Source: UBA3537 sp965662485 (GTDB lineage Bacteria > Bacteroidota > Bacteroidia > Flavobacteriales > Flavobacteriaceae). From it: 9,143 nucleotides of DNA. A program made the position numbers and the translations under genes. The notes below the pieces were generated by a model. The model had not been told where the DNA came from, ran no database searches, and worked only from the letters and a program-made list of their open reading frames with translations. The stretch lies in the NCBI GenBank assembly GCA_965662485.1, contig CBFIIL010000048.1, positions 1 through 9,143 of the forward strand, given 5' to 3'. Positions 7,096 to 9,143 of this stretch are shown piece by piece (the stretch's first letter is position 1; each line of letters begins with the position of its first letter).

Positions 7096-7110
7096 CTTCT
7101 TTTTTTAGGT

Positions 7111-7764
7111 TTAATTTCTTGCGCCAAAAATATGACTGCCAACACGAATCATGGTACTACCACAACTAATGGCAAGTTGATAATCGCCACTCATCCCCAT
7201 TGAGATAATTTCCATTTCAGGTTGAATTTTTTTTAGTGTATCGAACGTATTTTTTAAATTTTCGAACTCCGTTTTTACTTGTTTTGCGTCATTTGTAAAA
7301 CTTGCCATGCCCATAACACCTGAAATATGAATATGTTTTAAATCTTGAAATTGATCTGAATTGAGTAGAGCAATTGCATCTTCTTTTGTTAGCCCAAATT
7401 TTGTATCCTCTGTTGCAATTTTAATTTGTAAAAGACAGTTGATAACTCGGCTGTGTTTTTTAGCTTGTTTATCAATTTCAGTTAGTAACTTTAAACTATC
7501 CACACCATGTATCAACTCTACAAATTCAGCCATATATTTGACCTTATTGCGTTGCAAATGTCCAATCATGTGCCATTGAATATCTTTGGGCATTTGTTGG
7601 TGTTTTTCGGCCATTTCTTGAACTTTATTTTCCCCAAAAATACGTTGTCCTGCATCATATGCTTGCATCAAATCAGTTACAGGTTTTGTTTTTGAAACTG
7701 CTACTAGTGATACCGTTTTTGGTAACAAAGATTTTAATTCTACTAAGCGTTCTTTAATTCCCAT
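7111..7764 (-). CDS. yggS: YggS/PROSC-type pyridoxal phosphate homeostasis protein
   Basis: This 217-residue protein is a single-domain TIM-barrel PLP-binding protein of the YggS/PLPBP family, similar to the N-terminal domain of alanine racemase but without known racemase activity. PLP should bind K25 in VAVSKTK. Other family motifs are FGENKVQE (43-50), WHMIGHLQRNK (64-74), HGVDS (86-90), GVMGMAS (149-155), SMGMSGDY (188-195) and the phosphate-binding GSTMIRVGSHIFG (202-214). Family members buffer free PLP, and their loss disturbs vitamin B6 and amino-acid pools in the bacteria studied. At 217 residues it is slightly shorter than E. coli YggS. It starts 2 bases after the DUF1015 stop and ends 15 bases before the nuclease-fusion start, in the same reading frame but separated by two in-frame TAA codons. 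Confidence 0.95.
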   Translation of the reverse strand: MGIKERLVELKSLLPKTVSLVAVSKTKPVTDLMQAYDAGQRIFGENKVQEMAEKHQQMPKDIQWHMIGHLQRNKVKYMAEFVELIHGVDSLKLLTEIDKQAKKHSRVINCLLQIKIATEDTKFGLTKEDAIALLNSDQFQDLKHIHISGVMGMASFTNDAKQVKTEFENLKNTFDTLKKIQPEMEIISMGMSGDYQLAISCGSTMIRVGSHIFGARN

Positions 7765-7766
7765 TG

Positions 7767-8990
7767 TTAAAGTTCGTAAATCGTTATACCACTTCTAAGT
7801 TTCGGGAAAATATAGGTGCTCTTTGGTGGCATTATGAGTTGTGCGTCTGCAATAGATTTTAGCTGTTCAATCTTTATTGGTTGTAATCCAAAACCTATAG
7901 CATAAGTGTTATTGTCTATATTTTTTTTAATCCACTGCATATCATCATTTTCATAAGAATAGTCAAGGCGTATATTATTTCTAATATCTGTAATACCCAA
8001 AATCGGCTTTAAAATGAGTTCTTGCAAGATGTGCGTATCGAGCTGATAGAGTGGAGAATTTTTGAAAACGCTATTGTCTTGCAAAGATACACAATAAAAT
8101 TGGCCCTTTAAGTACATCGTAAAGGAATGCTTTTTATCTGGTGTTTTTCCATTTTCTTGTGGGGAGATATTAAAATATTGTTTTAGAGCGTCTAAAAATT
8201 TTTTATTAGAGTATCCATTTAAATCTGTAACAACTCTATTATATTCTTGGATTTTAAGTTCATTTTCTGGAATTAAAAATGCCATAAAATAATCTGAAGC
8301 TTTCGATTTATTTTTTAAATCCTTGTTTTCCTTTGACAACAGAGCAGATGATGCAGATCTGTGATGCCCGTCTGCAATGTATAATGACGGGATTTTTTCA
8401 AATAAACTTTGAATTTTCTTTAAGTTGTTCTTGTTTTCAATTTTCCAGAGTCGGTGTTTTTCTTCTGATTTAATAAAGAATTCTAATGTAGGTTTACTGT
8501 TTTTAAGTTCATCAATAACACTCGAAATAGTATTAGAATTTTTGTAAGTCAAGAGTACAGGTTCTGCATTGAAGCCAGTAGTTTTCAAGTAGTTTTTGAA
8601 TGTTTTCTCTCGACTTTCAATTGTATTTTCATGCTTTTTGATAACGTTATTTTTATAATCTTTAACGCTCGCTGCAGCAATTATTCCACAATATGTATTT
8701 TTTTGGTCTTCAATTTCATAAATATAAAATGCAGGGTTTGAGTCTTGAATCAAATGTCCTTTATTTTTAAAATTTTGATAGGTTTTTTTTACACTTTTAT
8801 AGCGTTCTTCTAGAGATTTATTTTCAAGTTTAATTAAACTCGATTTAAGAATTTGAACAAACGAAAAAGGATTATTTTTAAGCAGTTCCGCCAACTCTTC
8901 TTTTGAGTAAGATTGAACAGACAAACTACTAAACTCAGATGCAATATTTGCATTTGGGCGAACTGCACAAAATGGTTTGATGTGTGCCAT
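7767..8990 (-). CDS. DUF1015 family protein
   Basis: This 407-residue cytosolic protein has no signal peptide or membrane segment. The N-terminus MAHIKPFCAVRPN matches the start usual for DUF1015 proteins (IKPFxAxR). Further landmarks are AFYIYE at about 87-92, HENT (120-123; HExT is common in the family), HRLW (179-182) and the signature YIADGHHRSASSA at about 204-216. The DGHHR motif (207-211) probably forms part of an active site. No function is established to my knowledge. From memory, DUF1015 genes in several phyla lie near serine-biosynthesis genes, but none is visible here. The gene sits 29 bases after a 3-hydroxybutyryl-CoA dehydrogenase gene and 2 bases before yggS, so it is probably translated in concert with the PLP homeostasis gene. 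The family call is firm and the function open. Confidence 0.9.
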   Translation of the reverse strand: MAHIKPFCAVRPNANIASEFSSLSVQSYSKEELAELLKNNPFSFVQILKSSLIKLENKSLEERYKSVKKTYQNFKNKGHLIQDSNPAFYIYEIEDQKNTYCGIIAAASVKDYKNNVIKKHENTIESREKTFKNYLKTTGFNAEPVLLTYKNSNTISSVIDELKNSKPTLEFFIKSEEKHRLWKIENKNNLKKIQSLFEKIPSLYIADGHHRSASSALLSKENKDLKNKSKASDYFMAFLIPENELKIQEYNRVVTDLNGYSNKKFLDALKQYFNISPQENGKTPDKKHSFTMYLKGQFYCVSLQDNSVFKNSPLYQLDTHILQELILKPILGITDIRNNIRLDYSYENDDMQWIKKNIDNNTYAIGFGLQPIKIEQLKSIADAQLIMPPKSTYIFPKLRSGITIYEL

Positions 8991-9019
8991 AGGTATCTAG
9001 ATTTTTGGGGTGTACAATA

Positions 9020-9143
9020 TTAAAGAAACTGAGTTGAAGGAACTATCGCTTTTCTCTCTGTGGAATAGTTATAAAATCCTTCGCCGGTTTTTTTACCAAG
9101 TTTTCCTGCTCTTACCATATTAACAAGCAATGGATTAGGAGCA
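9020..9143 (-). CDS. 3-hydroxybutyryl-CoA dehydrogenase, C-terminal fragment
   Basis: The reverse strand from the window edge to TAA at 9022-9020 reads 40 residues. They include NPLLVNMVRAGKLGKKTGEGFYNY, split here as NPLLVNMVRAGK followed by LGKKTGEGFYNY. This is the typical C-terminal end of 3-hydroxyacyl/3-hydroxybutyryl-CoA dehydrogenases, where the GxLGxKTGxGFYxY segment closes the dimerisation domain. The enzyme would interconvert acetoacetyl-CoA and 3-hydroxybutyryl-CoA with NAD(P). The NAD-binding domain lies outside the window, so completeness cannot be judged. The stop is 29 bases before the DUF1015 start on the same strand, placing it upstream in the same transcript. Confidence 0.9.
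   Translation of the reverse strand, partial: APNPLLVNMVRAGKLGKKTGEGFYNYSTERKAIVPSTQFL

Noticed and set aside
7096..7113. YggS and the nuclease as one read-through fusion, since both are in the same frame
   Set aside because: Two TAA codons (7113-7111 and 7107-7105) separate them and YggS ends at its normal family C-terminus, so separate genes are far more likely.
6838..7203. 121-codon open frame on the + strand
   Set aside because: It lies antisense to the nuclease fusion and yggS, has a Cys/Asn/Phe-rich composition with no domain, and is explained as a shadow of the real genes.
1..9143. Mobile element, CRISPR array, tRNA or riboswitch
   Set aside because: No transposase or integrase, no regularly spaced repeats, no tRNA-like cloverleaf, and no leader long enough for a riboswitch; coding sequence fills nearly all of the window.

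Overview
The window looks like a piece of chromosome from a low-GC member of the Bacteroidota, most likely a marine or soil flavobacterium (Flavobacteriaceae). The reasons are the strong A/T bias, the near absence of Shine-Dalgarno sequences, an RprXY-like two-component pair, and a DEDDh exonuclease fused to a UvrC-type GIY-YIG nuclease. This identification rests on protein-family recognition and was not tested by a search. The genes are mostly housekeeping. I see no mobile element, CRISPR array, tRNA, rRNA or defence island, and no untranslated stretch longer than 90 bases.

The left half (1-3973) runs on the + strand. It opens with the last codons of an unidentified gene, which overlaps a membrane-anchored YbbR-domain protein by one base. 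That gene overlaps coaE (last step of coenzyme A synthesis) by 8 bases. A 90-base A/T-rich gap follows, the only real intergenic region here. It carries a set of TTAA cores spaced exactly 11 bp apart, which looks like an OmpR/PhoB-type operator, and perhaps a Bacteroidota-type promoter. Next come a membrane sensor histidine kinase and its OmpR-family response regulator, 4 bases apart. Autoregulation of this pair through the upstream array is a reasonable inference.

The right half (3974-9143) runs on the - strand as one tight array. Read in transcription order it holds the 3' end of a 3-hydroxybutyryl-CoA dehydrogenase, a DUF1015 protein, a YggS-type PLP homeostasis protein, a DnaQ/UvrC-like nuclease fusion, a voltage-gated-type potassium channel with a C-terminal zinc ribbon, and miaA (tRNA A37 prenylation). 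The gaps are 29, 2, 15 and 22 bases, then an 8-base overlap, so co-transcription is likely. The two arrays converge with directly abutting TAG stop codons (TAGCTA), leaving no spacer for a terminator.

The most notable observation is that the nuclease fusion has no ATG, GTG, TTG or CTG that would include its catalytic ExoI motif. The reading frame is open back to a stop just after yggS, and the only plausible initiation codon is ATT at 7095-7093. Using the first conventional start (GTG at 6948) would remove 49 residues, including the catalytic DIE triad. Second in interest is the 11-bp phased array upstream of the two-component system. No wholly new biological system is evident.
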